A stretch of 32,025 nt of DNA. Source: a virus. Position numbers and translations under genes: made by a program. The stretch lies in the IMG/VR virus record IMGVR_UViG_3300031977_002488, positions 1-32,025 of that record. One strand, given 5' to 3'. Below are positions 23,578 to 31,432 of the stretch, in pieces; position 1 is the stretch's first letter; the number at the start of each line of letters is the position of its first letter. The notes under the pieces are model-generated. The model saw only the letters and a program-made list of their open reading frames with translations. It had not been told where the DNA came from and ran no database searches.

Positions 23578-24807
23578 CTAGAACTGTGCTGTTTCTGTTG
23601 AACCCTTGAGCGCTTCGGTAGAACTCCCTAACGCCTTGGTAATTTCGTCAAAATACCCCACACCTACTTCTCGCTGGTGGCGAGTTGAAGTGTATCCGTA
23701 TTGTTCTGCTGCAAACTCCGCTTCTTGCAGGGTTGAGTATGCCAACATTCCGTCACTTTTATATTTACGTGCAAAATCAAATACTGCCATATTAGTCGAA
23801 TGAAAGCCTCCAAGAGTGATAAACTGGAACTTGAACCCCATTTTACCTAACTCATGTTGAAAATCACGAAGTTCCGCATCTCCAGGAATGGACTGTCTCC
23901 AGTTAAAGCTCGGAGAGCAGTTATACGCTAACATTGCGTCGGGATTAGACCCTTTGACTGAATCAGCAAAACGCCGGGCGTCTTTGAGACATGGGGTGCT
24001 GGTTTCGCACCACACGAGGTCTGCGTATTGGGCATAGGCGGCACCTCGCTCACATCCCATTTCAAGACCCCCGTGGATTTGCCAGAACCCGTCAGATGTT
24101 CTGTTTTTGATGCTTGCTCCTGCCTGAGAGCTTCTACGTATCCACTTGGTATCCGCTGAACAATGATCGCTGCTGAGTAGCTGTGCGCTCTCTGCGTCTG
24201 TTCTCGCAATGATGAGTGTCTCTGTTCCACAAACGTCAGCAGCGAGACGAGCAGCGTTAAGATTCCTAATGGCATCACTAAGAGGAATAAGAACTTTCCC
24301 TCCGAGATGTCCACACTTTTTGGCGGAGGCGAGTTGGTCTTCAAAGTGGACTCCTGCCGCTCCTGCTTCGATGAGATTTCGTGCCAGCTCATAGCTATTT
24401 AATACTCCCCCAAACCCTGCTTCCGCATCTGCCACGATAGGCGCGAAATCAAAGCCGTTCTCCGTCTCTGCATATTCGATCTGGTCTTGTCTGCGAAATG
24501 CGTTATTGATGTTACGCACCACAGACGGAACCGAATCGACTGGATAGAGAGATTGATCTGGATATACTTCATTAGACGAGTTGGCCGCAGCAGCAACTTG
24601 CCAACCTGAGCAATAGATAGCTTGAAGGCCGGCTTTAACGTGCTGCACAGCTTGCTGTCCATTGTAAGCGCCAAAGGTGTTAATGTATAAGTTTTCACTA
24701 AACAACTTCCTTAGCTTTACAGCCATGTCTCGAGCAATAGTGTGCTCAATTTTTTGTGTCCCCTGCAACTTTCTTACGGTCTCGGGGGTGTAGTCTCGTT
24801 TTTTCAT
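23578..24807 (-). CDS. aceA: Isocitrate lyase (glyoxylate shunt)
   Basis: The 409-residue protein splits isocitrate into succinate and glyoxylate. It resembles E. coli AceA from end to end: SGWQ (67-70), YPDQSLYP, VADAEAGFGG (D127, metal), FEDQLASAKKCGHLGGK with catalytic Cys165, ARTDA (R202), WCETSTP, NCSPSFNW (296-303), FITLGGFHS, and a C-terminal GSTETAQF close to the AceA end. All active-site segments are intact. It lacks about 25 N-terminal residues of AceA and has a roughly 13-residue insertion near 216-237. The ATG overlaps the phoH stop as ATGA. No malate synthase is seen here, so host enzymes would use the glyoxylate. A phage-borne isocitrate lyase is, as far as I know, unusual. Confidence 0.96.
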   Translation of the reverse strand: MKKRDYTPETVRKLQGTQKIEHTIARDMAVKLRKLFSENLYINTFGAYNGQQAVQHVKAGLQAIYCSGWQVAAAANSSNEVYPDQSLYPVDSVPSVVRNINNAFRRQDQIEYAETENGFDFAPIVADAEAGFGGVLNSYELARNLIEAGAAGVHFEDQLASAKKCGHLGGKVLIPLSDAIRNLNAARLAADVCGTETLIIARTDAESAQLLSSDHCSADTKWIRRSSQAGASIKNRTSDGFWQIHGGLEMGCERGAAYAQYADLVWCETSTPCLKDARRFADSVKGSNPDAMLAYNCSPSFNWRQSIPGDAELRDFQHELGKMGFKFQFITLGGFHSTNMAVFDFARKYKSDGMLAYSTLQEAEFAAEQYGYTSTRHQREVGVGYFDEITKALGSSTEALKGSTETAQF

Positions 24808-25463
24808 AAACCTAATTCCGTTTTTGCGGTTATGTAAGATTTAACAAAATTACTGCGAACGATGTCTTGAATCTCAAAGTCTACGAGATCAAAGTTGTCC
24901 ATCGCTTTCAGTATCCTAATAAAATCCTTCAGTCCGTTTGTTCGTAGATCAGACTGTCGGAAGTCCCCACAGAAGATTACTCTACAACCTTGGCCTACTC
25001 GAGTAATAATTGAGTCCAACTCATGAAAAGTCATATTCTGGCACTCATCAATAAGTATTGTAGCATTTCGTAGAGTCACACCTCGCACAAACGAAGTAGT
25101 CATAAAATGCACTAAACCTTTGGTTTTAAGTATCTCGTAAGCATCGCCTCGTTGAAACAGCTCAATACAAATATCTTTGTAAGGCTCTTCATAGACGTGT
25201 GCTTTTTCTTTCTCATTCCCCGGCAGAAAACCGATATCTCGTGTAGAGACGGCACTGCGAATAATTACTAGTTTTTGGTACTCTTGCTTTGCCATGTCAT
25301 CAAATGCTAAATAACATGAGATAAAAGTCTTGCCTGTTCCTGCTACTCCGTGTAGTACCAGGTTTTTCTCGCTCTCAAATGCTTTGAGCTGGTTTTGTGT
25401 TAAAGGGTCAATTTGTTGCAGGTCGAGGTTAGCGCCTGCGAGGGTTTTACTGCGTTTTCCCAT
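24804..25463 (-). CDS. phoH: PhoH-like ATPase
   Basis: The 219-residue P-loop ATPase has Walker A GVAGTGKT (39-46), VIIRSAVSTRDIGFLPG, MTTSFVRGVTLRNATILIDECQNM (Walker B) and GDFRQSDLR, the hallmark order of PhoH. PhoH-like genes are very common in marine phages; the biochemical role is still unsettled, with RNA-related activity suggested. AAGGA lies before the ATG. It precedes isocitrate lyase with a 4-base overlap. Confidence 0.93.
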   Translation of the reverse strand: MGKRSKTLAGANLDLQQIDPLTQNQLKAFESEKNLVLHGVAGTGKTFISCYLAFDDMAKQEYQKLVIIRSAVSTRDIGFLPGNEKEKAHVYEEPYKDICIELFQRGDAYEILKTKGLVHFMTTSFVRGVTLRNATILIDECQNMTFHELDSIITRVGQGCRVIFCGDFRQSDLRTNGLKDFIRILKAMDNFDLVDFEIQDIVRSNFVKSYITAKTELGL

Positions 25464-25469
25464 AATTCC

Positions 25470-25964
25470 TTATACCTTTCTGCGAGTGTCCTTTAAAGGT
25501 TCTTCAGAGTACTCGTATAATGTCCACGGTTGTGCTCCATAGTATAAAATGCCAGCATACCGTATTTCGTCGGCGGGAGGTCGAGGAACCTTAAAAGGAA
25601 ACCGAACTCCCTGCAAGTAAAGAAGACTAAAGCCCTCTTTTAAACTTACATTTTTGATACGATGATATTTCAAAGAGCACCACTGAGTTTTCTCATAGGT
25701 GAATGGTATACCGTTTGTATCAATAAAACATTTATCTGAATTTTTTATAAGACCACTAAAACTATCATACTGCTTCTTTAGCGCAAGCAAATTACGATGA
25801 GGTGTTTGTAGTCTGCGGAGACCTAGTGTATCCCCGCTCTGATTTTTGTCGTCTACAATCTGGCCGTCTAAAAAGAGAAGACCGTCGGCCTTGCTCCAGT
25901 TATCAGACGGCATTTCATAGATTGGAAACTGTATCCTATTGAGTTTTCTATACGTCAGTGCCAT
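25470..25964 (-). CDS. Conserved phage protein of unknown function (164 aa)
   Basis: I place the start at the ATG at 25964 (MALTYRKLNRIQFPIYEMPS), overlapping the polymerase stop by 17 bases. A longer frame reaching 26141 would overlap the polymerase by almost 200 bases and its extra residues look like polymerase shadow. The protein contains KADGLLFLDGQIVDDKNQ, LRRLQTPHRNLL and FIDTNGIPFTYEKTQWC. No catalytic motif is evident. Its place between polA and phoH suggests a replication role only by association. Confidence 0.7.
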   Translation of the reverse strand: MALTYRKLNRIQFPIYEMPSDNWSKADGLLFLDGQIVDDKNQSGDTLGLRRLQTPHRNLLALKKQYDSFSGLIKNSDKCFIDTNGIPFTYEKTQWCSLKYHRIKNVSLKEGFSLLYLQGVRFPFKVPRPPADEIRYAGILYYGAQPWTLYEYSEEPLKDTRRKV

Positions 25965-28215
25965 ACATTTTAACGAACTTGCCCATGGAGTAGTCTTCAT
26001 CAATTTCAAAGTCACATCCAACGGGAGCACCTGGTATAATAAGTCCCCTGTCCATCTGGACAAAGTGTAGTAGCTTTTCGCAATAATGGTCAATTTCCTC
26101 CTCTGGAACTTCTGCAAGAATCGAGTCGTGCACAAGTGCAAAGATTCGAGACTTCATTTTATTCGCTTTGAGATATTCACCCATATCTATTGCGCCAAGT
26201 AGGTTAATATCACTAGCAGCGGACTGAACCAAAAAATTAAGACCAGAACGAATGCTATGCGAGCGGATCGCCGCGTCGGAACTTGCAACATTTGGGAGCC
26301 TTCTTTTCCTACCAAAGCTCGAATAAACGAACCCATTATGTTCAATAAATTTTTGATTATCATCAATCCATGCCTTTAACTTATGAAACGCTTTGAAGTA
26401 GTCTGAAATAACTTCACTAGCTTCTTGCTTAGAGAAAAATTTTCCGCTGTCTTTTGTAACTTGCTCACTGATCTTTGCAGGACCAGCACCATACATAATA
26501 CCAAAAGTTACTGCTTTTGCTGCTTGACGACGATCAGGATAAAGTTCGGCTACTTCTTCTAATTCACAAGGCAGTTTGAATACCTTATGAGCAATTGTGC
26601 TGTGAAAATTACCACCACTACGAAACACGTCCATAAGTGCTTCATCTTTTGCTAGAACTGCTGCAACATATACTTCTGCTGTAGTCAAGTCCATAGCAAC
26701 GATCTTGTGTCCTGGAGCTGCTTTGATACACCCTTTTACTGTAGGGTTATCACGAGGCAGCTGTTGCATATTGAGTTTACCACTAGAGCTAAGACGGCCA
26801 CTAGTAGTGCCATGGAGGTTAAAACCCGTCCTAAGTCGAGAATCTCGATCCAATTGAGGTATGATCTTGTCCAGATAAGTATTTTTGATTTTAGATTTTT
26901 GTCGGATATCCAATATCCGTTTTGGTACATCCGATTGAAGGCTGAGTTCCTTAAGCACTTCCGCATCAGTAGAATCCGCACCCGTACCTGTCTTCTTTCC
27001 AGTTGGTCGCAGGCCCAAGTAATCAAACATAAGGCTACGAAGCTGAACAGTGCTATTAGGATTAAAAGATTTTCCATTTAATTCTTCAAACCTCCTTATA
27101 TTGTCGTTTTCATATAAGGCAGTAATGGCTTCATCAATATCATCTTGCATAGCGCTTTGGGCTAAGTATAGACGCTTTTTATCAAAGGGAACGCCATTAT
27201 CTTGCGTATCAATTAGAAAACGAGTGCCTGGTATAAGAATATTATCATATACCCACTTAAGTTTTGGATTCTGCTTAATCTTTACAAATTTTTCGTATAA
27301 CAGAAAAGTTGCTAAAGCATCCATAGCAGCGTAAGTCTTCATTACATCAAAGGGAATATCTCCCCAGTTAAATTGATCTTTAAGTATGCCATGCTCTTTA
27401 CGATAGTTATCAATCCACTCATACATTGGCTTCTCATAGTCGCCAAATGGAGTGAACTTGAGTGTAAGTTGCTTGAGGCCATGCCCTCCGGGATTCTCGT
27501 CTATGAGGTAATGGAGCAACATGGTGTCTTCGAAGTTTGGAAACTTGAATCCAAAGTGATACTCAAAGAACGCCATATCGAACTTCGCATTGTGAAAGAC
27601 TACTGATTTCTTTGTAAATAGTTCCTGAAGGAGCCCTTCAGTAGTCTCATCAAAACAGTCAGTGTCGATATAAGCACCGCGCTTATCATTATAGGCAAGA
27701 CTAATGCCAAGCATATAACCGTCGCGAGGGTAGAGCCCAGTTGTCTCAGAATCGAGTGCAACATATCCACATTCTTCTGCGATGGCAGCCCGAATAAACT
27801 CATTTGCTTCCTCCGTGTCTTGTATTCCGAAAGCAACGCTGTCGTCGATGACTACATCTTCAATCTCGCCAGCAATATACTTGTGAATACTTTCTACGCT
27901 TTGCTCCCACGTCTTGCGTGCTTCAGGTTTGAATGCGAGCATAGCAGGGTTGATAACAGGCAAAAACTTGCCATCTACTTTCTTCCCAGAGAACTCTGTA
28001 ACAGAGTTTTGCTTTGTATAGTATTTCATAGCGTCAGACCCTACAAGAATAATCCAGTCATACTCGTCTGGATCCATCTGCAAGTCTACATCTCGCTTTA
28101 ATACTTTTGTAATTGTAGGGTCAGAGCACAACTGAAACTGGTCAAATTCAAAATCGAACTCTTTCTTAAAATTGGTTTTACTACTTTTCGTTTCTACTAG
28201 GGCAACGTTAGCCAT
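25948..28215 (-). CDS. polA: DNA polymerase, family A, with 3'-5' exonuclease
   Basis: The 755-residue replicative polymerase has Exo I LDSETTG (D155, E157), Exo II HNAKFD (N209, D213) and Exo III YAAMD (D299). The polymerase core shows TSGRLSSSGKLNMQQLP, motif A MDLTTAEVYVAA (D509), motif B RRQAAKAVTFGIMYG with Phe571 at the E. coli F762 position, and motif C VHDSI (H696, D697, Ser698 instead of Glu). Motif A lacks the usual SQIE. Residues 50-115 (WIILVGSDAMKYY, then PVINPAMLAFKPEAR) vaguely resemble a uracil-DNA-glycosylase-like fold, as proposed for some phage polymerases; this is tentative. There is no 5' nuclease domain. GAGGA precedes the ATG, which overlaps the primase stop by 8 bases. 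Confidence 0.95.
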   Translation of the reverse strand: MANVALVETKSSKTNFKKEFDFEFDQFQLCSDPTITKVLKRDVDLQMDPDEYDWIILVGSDAMKYYTKQNSVTEFSGKKVDGKFLPVINPAMLAFKPEARKTWEQSVESIHKYIAGEIEDVVIDDSVAFGIQDTEEANEFIRAAIAEECGYVALDSETTGLYPRDGYMLGISLAYNDKRGAYIDTDCFDETTEGLLQELFTKKSVVFHNAKFDMAFFEYHFGFKFPNFEDTMLLHYLIDENPGGHGLKQLTLKFTPFGDYEKPMYEWIDNYRKEHGILKDQFNWGDIPFDVMKTYAAMDALATFLLYEKFVKIKQNPKLKWVYDNILIPGTRFLIDTQDNGVPFDKKRLYLAQSAMQDDIDEAITALYENDNIRRFEELNGKSFNPNSTVQLRSLMFDYLGLRPTGKKTGTGADSTDAEVLKELSLQSDVPKRILDIRQKSKIKNTYLDKIIPQLDRDSRLRTGFNLHGTTSGRLSSSGKLNMQQLPRDNPTVKGCIKAAPGHKIVAMDLTTAEVYVAAVLAKDEALMDVFRSGGNFHSTIAHKVFKLPCELEEVAELYPDRRQAAKAVTFGIMYGAGPAKISEQVTKDSGKFFSKQEASEVISDYFKAFHKLKAWIDDNQKFIEHNGFVYSSFGRKRRLPNVASSDAAIRSHSIRSGLNFLVQSAASDINLLGAIDMGEYLKANKMKSRIFALVHDSILAEVPEEEIDHYCEKLLHFVQMDRGLIIPGAPVGCDFEIDEDYSMGKFVKMYGTDV

Positions 28216-29041
28216 ATAATTTATTCCTCAGTTTATCTACTTGAGTTTGAGCCAGTGCTCCCGCATCTAAGTTTTTGTCGCCAAAAGCAATATTGCGAGT
28301 TTGAAGTCCTACTGCTTCGCACAGCTCTTTTATTCTCTCAGAACCTTTGCGTCCTGCTTCATCATTATCAAGAAATACATCAATAGTATCAATGCCCTGC
28401 ACTGATAATACCTGTAGTTTCTCTTCTGTTACATTCTTCACTCCAAAACAACACACAGCGTTTGTGAGTCCTTTGTCGTGTAAATTAATTACGTCAAAAA
28501 TACCTTCTACCAGAATAATACTACTTTGTAGTGGTTCTACAACAGGAAACAAGGGTAGCTTTGCTCCAGGAGGAGAGTTTAGATACTTTGGTATTTGGTC
28601 TGTCTGTGTGCGGGACTGAAATGCTATTATGCGCCCAGTGCGGTCGCGAATAGGAAAGCATATTCTTCCCACAAAGTCTTTTCCATGGTGCAGAAACGCT
28701 TCAAAACTACGATAAGTCTCGGGGCGAATGTTTCTCCAGTTACCTACGTATGGAGTTGCTTTTTCTGGTAGTTGTAGTCCCACGCTTTCTGCTTTCTTCT
28801 CTCTTATTTTCTTTTGCAACATCTGCTTACGAAGTTGCATCTTATTTGCTTTTTCACCAAAGTGAGTGAATAAGTTTCCTTTATACTCACAAGAGAAGCA
28901 GTTAAATATTCCGGTAATTTGGTCTACCCGCATACTTGGATTACGGTCAGGATGTTCTGGATTGAAACAACTGACTACGAAGTCTTTGCCTTTGGGTATA
29001 TAAGGAACATTTTTAGATATTAATAAATCTTCTACGTTCAA
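28208..29041 (-). CDS. DnaG-type primase
   Basis: The 277-residue primase has an N-terminal CHC2-like zinc finger (C25, H30, C48, C51 within NPEHPDRNPSMR and FNCFSC), and a Toprim core with VEGIFDVINLHD and DVFLDNDEAGRKG. It is much shorter than bacterial DnaG and lacks the C-terminal helicase-binding region. The start is TTG at 29041, overlapping the upstream TGA as TTGA, with GGATG about 8 bases upstream. It would lay primers for the family A polymerase together with the DnaB-like helicase nearby. Confidence 0.9.
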   Translation of the reverse strand: MNVEDLLISKNVPYIPKGKDFVVSCFNPEHPDRNPSMRVDQITGIFNCFSCEYKGNLFTHFGEKANKMQLRKQMLQKKIREKKAESVGLQLPEKATPYVGNWRNIRPETYRSFEAFLHHGKDFVGRICFPIRDRTGRIIAFQSRTQTDQIPKYLNSPPGAKLPLFPVVEPLQSSIILVEGIFDVINLHDKGLTNAVCCFGVKNVTEEKLQVLSVQGIDTIDVFLDNDEAGRKGSERIKELCEAVGLQTRNIAFGDKNLDAGALAQTQVDKLRNKLYG

Positions 29042-29343
29042 TAGTCTTCATCCACGCCAAAGCCAGCAGACGCAAGAGCGTCTCCGTCCCAATCGGTGAG
29101 AAAGTCATCTCCATCATCGTAGTCATCAAAGTAATCTGGCACTTCTTCACCAGAGCCATGCAATACTTCTTCTACTACAGTTTGAGTATACTGGTAGTAA
29201 TCTGCATGTTCGTCATCAAAGAGATGAAAGTATTTTGACAGACGAGCAAGAGTAACGTCTGCGGCTTGGTAATCGCCTACATCCATATCTCGCTCAAGTA
29301 TATCAAATAACTGTGTAATCTTTGGTAGTAATCTGCTGTTCAT
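29038..29343 (-). CDS. Acidic operon protein of unknown function (101 aa)
   Basis: I use the ATG at 29343, which overlaps the cytochrome c stop as ATGA; a GTG/ATG-type extension to 29415 would run into the cytochrome gene. The product begins MNSRLLPKITQLFDILERDM, has a helical middle (ADVTLARLSKYFHLF) and a strongly acidic tail (YFDDYDDGDDFLTDWDGD). Acidic tails are common in proteins that bind replication factors. No known motif. Confidence 0.72.
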   Translation of the reverse strand: MNSRLLPKITQLFDILERDMDVGDYQAADVTLARLSKYFHLFDDEHADYYQYTQTVVEEVLHGSGEEVPDYFDDYDDGDDFLTDWDGDALASAGFGVDEDY

Positions 29344-29648
29344 TTTGCTGGAAATCCCTCTTGAACAAAGACTCCTATAGTTCCAATTTGGCCGTCTGTT
29401 AAGCTCTGCGCCCAAGGAATCATCATAGCAGCTTGAGGGCCCTCTTTGTGTCCCATCTTGTAGTGGAGTAGCTTGTTAATGATGTCGTCGGCAGACTGGC
29501 CTGCAAGAGTTGGTCCAACCCCGCCTTGGCCCATAGCACCATGACAAGTGCTACACATAGCCCAAGGCTGTCGAATATTCTCAAAGCGGTCTTCTGCAGT
29601 AGCCACGGAAGTGGCGACAAGTAGTGTTGTTAATAATAGTGTTTTCAT
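29340..29648 (-). CDS. Periplasmic class I cytochrome c
   Basis: The 102-residue protein has a signal peptide (MKTLLLTTLLVATSVATA), a haem-attachment motif C32-S-T-C35-H36 and a likely distal Met ligand at 75 or 76 (AAMMIPWAQSLTD), as in c553-type monohaem cytochromes. It would carry electrons in the periplasm after host-mediated haem attachment. The ATG overlaps the previous stop as ATGA. It is the first-but-one gene after the consensus promoter at 29969, so it should be expressed early. A phage cytochrome c is unusual; its partner oxidase or reductase would be the host's. Confidence 0.9.
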   Translation of the reverse strand: MKTLLLTTLLVATSVATAEDRFENIRQPWAMCSTCHGAMGQGGVGPTLAGQSADDIINKLLHYKMGHKEGPQAAMMIPWAQSLTDGQIGTIGVFVQEGFPAK

Positions 29649-29938
29649 CGTCTCATCCTTGCAATATCTTTCATGTGTTGTTCGTCGATAACCGGGACGG
29701 CATTACTTTTATGCATTGTTCCGATTCCTTTAACCAGTCTTCCGGTATACTGCATCGGGTCCACCCGAGGGGCAACTCCAACTGTGTCGGGGGCACTTCG
29801 GTACTCATGCTCGGAGTCTCGTCGATAAGGTTTTGGAGAGTTTGATCGAACTCCCTTGAAAGTTGGTCTAGTGCGGCGAGTAGTCTCTTTCTTTCGGCCA
29901 CACGCTGTGTGATTGATTGATCCATATATCATTCCCAT
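29645..29938 (-). CDS. Small phage protein ending in KSNAVPVIDEQ...DIARMRR (97 aa)
   Basis: The frame from the ATG at 29938 (MGMIYGSINHTACGRKK) has GGGGA about 10 bases upstream and ends in a TGA that overlaps the cytochrome c ATG. The C-terminal YTGRLVKGIGTMHKSNAVPVIDEQ...ARMRR matches a recurrent phage protein end I recognise but cannot assign a function to. Codon use (GGA, CGA, ACT, AAA) matches neighbouring genes. A different frame at 29671-29925 is considered a shadow. This is the promoter-proximal gene of the 29969 promoter. Confidence 0.65.
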   Translation of the reverse strand: MGMIYGSINHTACGRKKETTRRTRPTFKGVRSNSPKPYRRDSEHEYRSAPDTVGVAPRVDPMQYTGRLVKGIGTMHKSNAVPVIDEQHMKDIARMRR

Positions 29939-29968
29939 AAATAAAAAATCCCCATGAATTGAAGTATA

Positions 29969-29997
29969 ATTATACAGCAATCCACAGGGAATGTCAA
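29969..29997 (-). promoter_or_regulatory. Consensus sigma70 promoter of the replication operon
   Basis: On the minus strand TTGACA (29997-29992) and TATAAT (29974-29969) are separated by 17 bp, both perfect. It lies 12 bases after the helicase stop, drives the genes from 29938 leftward (cytochrome c, primase, polymerase and beyond) and gives a leader of about 24 bases. The -10 lies in a perfect 12-bp palindrome at 29964-29975. Confidence 0.88.
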
Positions 29998-30009
29998 GAA
30001 CTATTTTTA

Positions 30010-31362
30010 TCAGAGGTCGTCAATATCCTCACCAGTTTTATGGGAAGAAGCCTCTTTCTCGGAAGGTGTCTGAGCTGTGTCAGGACCAATCCTAAGGGAC
30101 TCCCAGTCCATAACTGAGGTAAAAGATTTCATACTAGCAGCTCGCATCTTTACACAATTAAATGTGATGCACTCGTCCTCTTGTTCCCAAGTTTCTAGTG
30201 CGTAAGCTGCGTCTGCCGCATCTAATATGCCCTTTGCGAAGCGTGCTTCGCCGGTTGCATCCGTTTGGTAAGGAGAAAATACAGTGCAGTCATACTCTTG
30301 TGCCATGCTCTTCAATGCTTTTGATACTTCAATCTGCTCCGTCCAGTCGTACTGGCCACCCCTTGAAGGAGCTACAGAACGCTTGACTTGGTTGATATAG
30401 TCAACAATAATTACCGCTGCGTCAATCTTTCGGACTTTCTTGTCTAACTCTGACCGTATCTTAGCCAGTGTGAGACTTGGATCGTAAATTACATCCAACT
30501 GCTGAGTCGGGAGAAGCTCGTGAGTTGTAGATAATGTGCGATGAAACTCTGAAAAATTACGATGTTCTCTATATTCTTCCAATCTACGCTGACCCTCGGT
30601 GTAACGGCTCGCCCACCAAGCTGCAACTTTTTCCCATTCGGTCACACTTAGATTTTGTGTTCTCAAACGGGAGAAAGGAACGGCAGTAGCGATCGAACAA
30701 CATCGTTGCAATATTGAACGACTATCCATCTCAATAGTGAAATAAATAGCTGAACGGCCAGACTGAAATACATTGTTTGCAATATTTGCACAAGTTAATG
30801 ACTTACCACTACCTCTGCGACCCCCGACAAGAACCAAGTCTCGTGGAGAGAACTTAATTTCATAGTCATAGTCTGCGTTGAGTCCAAGACCGATATACTT
30901 ATCAATCTCTTCCGGTGGCTCGAATAACTCGATACGCTGCATACTCTCTTGTGGAACCTCCAAATCTACTTTGTCCTCGATATCGAGAACGATCTGATGA
31001 AGTTCTTGAACTGACTCTTCCGCAGTCGGAATGAGATCAGATTTGTCAACATACTTATCAAGAGCTGTTAATATCTCTTTCTGAGTATATTCATTTTTGA
31101 GATACTCAAGCAGAACACCCGCATCTACATCCACATCATCCTGGGACTCTATGGCATAGATTTTATCACGCGTTGGAGCGTGGCGAGTGCTGAGCTTGAG
31201 ATCGTCGAACGAAGGGAAGCTGTGAAAATTCTCACAATGTGAGTCAATGGCTTCATAAAGCAGGTGATACTCAGCGGGAAGATACTCTTTACGTAGATAG
31301 CTCCACGTTTCAAAGTCTCCCACAAGAACACACTGCTTGATTAAAGCACTAGATAAATTCAA
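30010..31362 (-). CDS. DnaB-type replicative helicase
   Basis: The 450-residue RecA-fold helicase has an N-terminal helical region, Walker A GGRRGSGKS (180-188), YFTIEMD (motif H1a), Walker B AAVIIVDYINQV and a PYQTDATGEARFAKGILDAADAAYAL segment matching the later DnaB motifs. It unwinds DNA at the fork with the separate primase. The start is TTG at 31362 with GGGGGA just upstream; an ATG 16 bases earlier is out of frame. The C-terminus is Ser/Glu-rich and may be disordered. Upstream lies a terminator, so its expression may depend on read-through. Confidence 0.9.
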   Translation of the reverse strand: MNLSSALIKQCVLVGDFETWSYLRKEYLPAEYHLLYEAIDSHCENFHSFPSFDDLKLSTRHAPTRDKIYAIESQDDVDVDAGVLLEYLKNEYTQKEILTALDKYVDKSDLIPTAEESVQELHQIVLDIEDKVDLEVPQESMQRIELFEPPEEIDKYIGLGLNADYDYEIKFSPRDLVLVGGRRGSGKSLTCANIANNVFQSGRSAIYFTIEMDSRSILQRCCSIATAVPFSRLRTQNLSVTEWEKVAAWWASRYTEGQRRLEEYREHRNFSEFHRTLSTTHELLPTQQLDVIYDPSLTLAKIRSELDKKVRKIDAAVIIVDYINQVKRSVAPSRGGQYDWTEQIEVSKALKSMAQEYDCTVFSPYQTDATGEARFAKGILDAADAAYALETWEQEDECITFNCVKMRAASMKSFTSVMDWESLRIGPDTAQTPSEKEASSHKTGEDIDDL

Positions 31363-31379
31363 CAGTTCCCCCGAACATT

Positions 31380-31412
31380 AAAAAGTCTGACCACTACTAG
31401 AGTAGCCAGACT
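31380..31412 (-). terminator. Rho-independent terminator before the helicase
   Basis: On the minus strand a 12-bp stem with two G-U pairs (outer AGTCTG/CAGACT at 31412-31407 and 31389-31384) and a 5-base loop is followed by TTTTT (31384-31380). It lies 21 bases after the stop of the upstream HTH gene and 18 bases before the helicase TTG. No promoter is visible between them, so it probably lowers helicase transcription. Confidence 0.78.
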
Positions 31413-31432
31413 ACTTTACACACTAAGTGTGA

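Noticed and set aside
23928-24392. 154-residue minus-strand frame within isocitrate lyase
   Set aside because: It is an alternative frame of a clear isocitrate lyase gene.
25965-26141. N-terminal extension of the 164-residue protein
   Set aside because: It lies wholly within the polymerase coding region in another frame; the ATG at 25964 gives the normal small overlap.
29671-29925. 84-residue minus-strand frame starting MDQSITQRVAERK
   Set aside because: It overlaps the frame ending at 29645, whose stop couples to cytochrome c, whose C-terminus is a recurrent phage sequence and whose codons match the neighbours. The 84-residue frame has a fair ribosome site, so it is not fully excluded.
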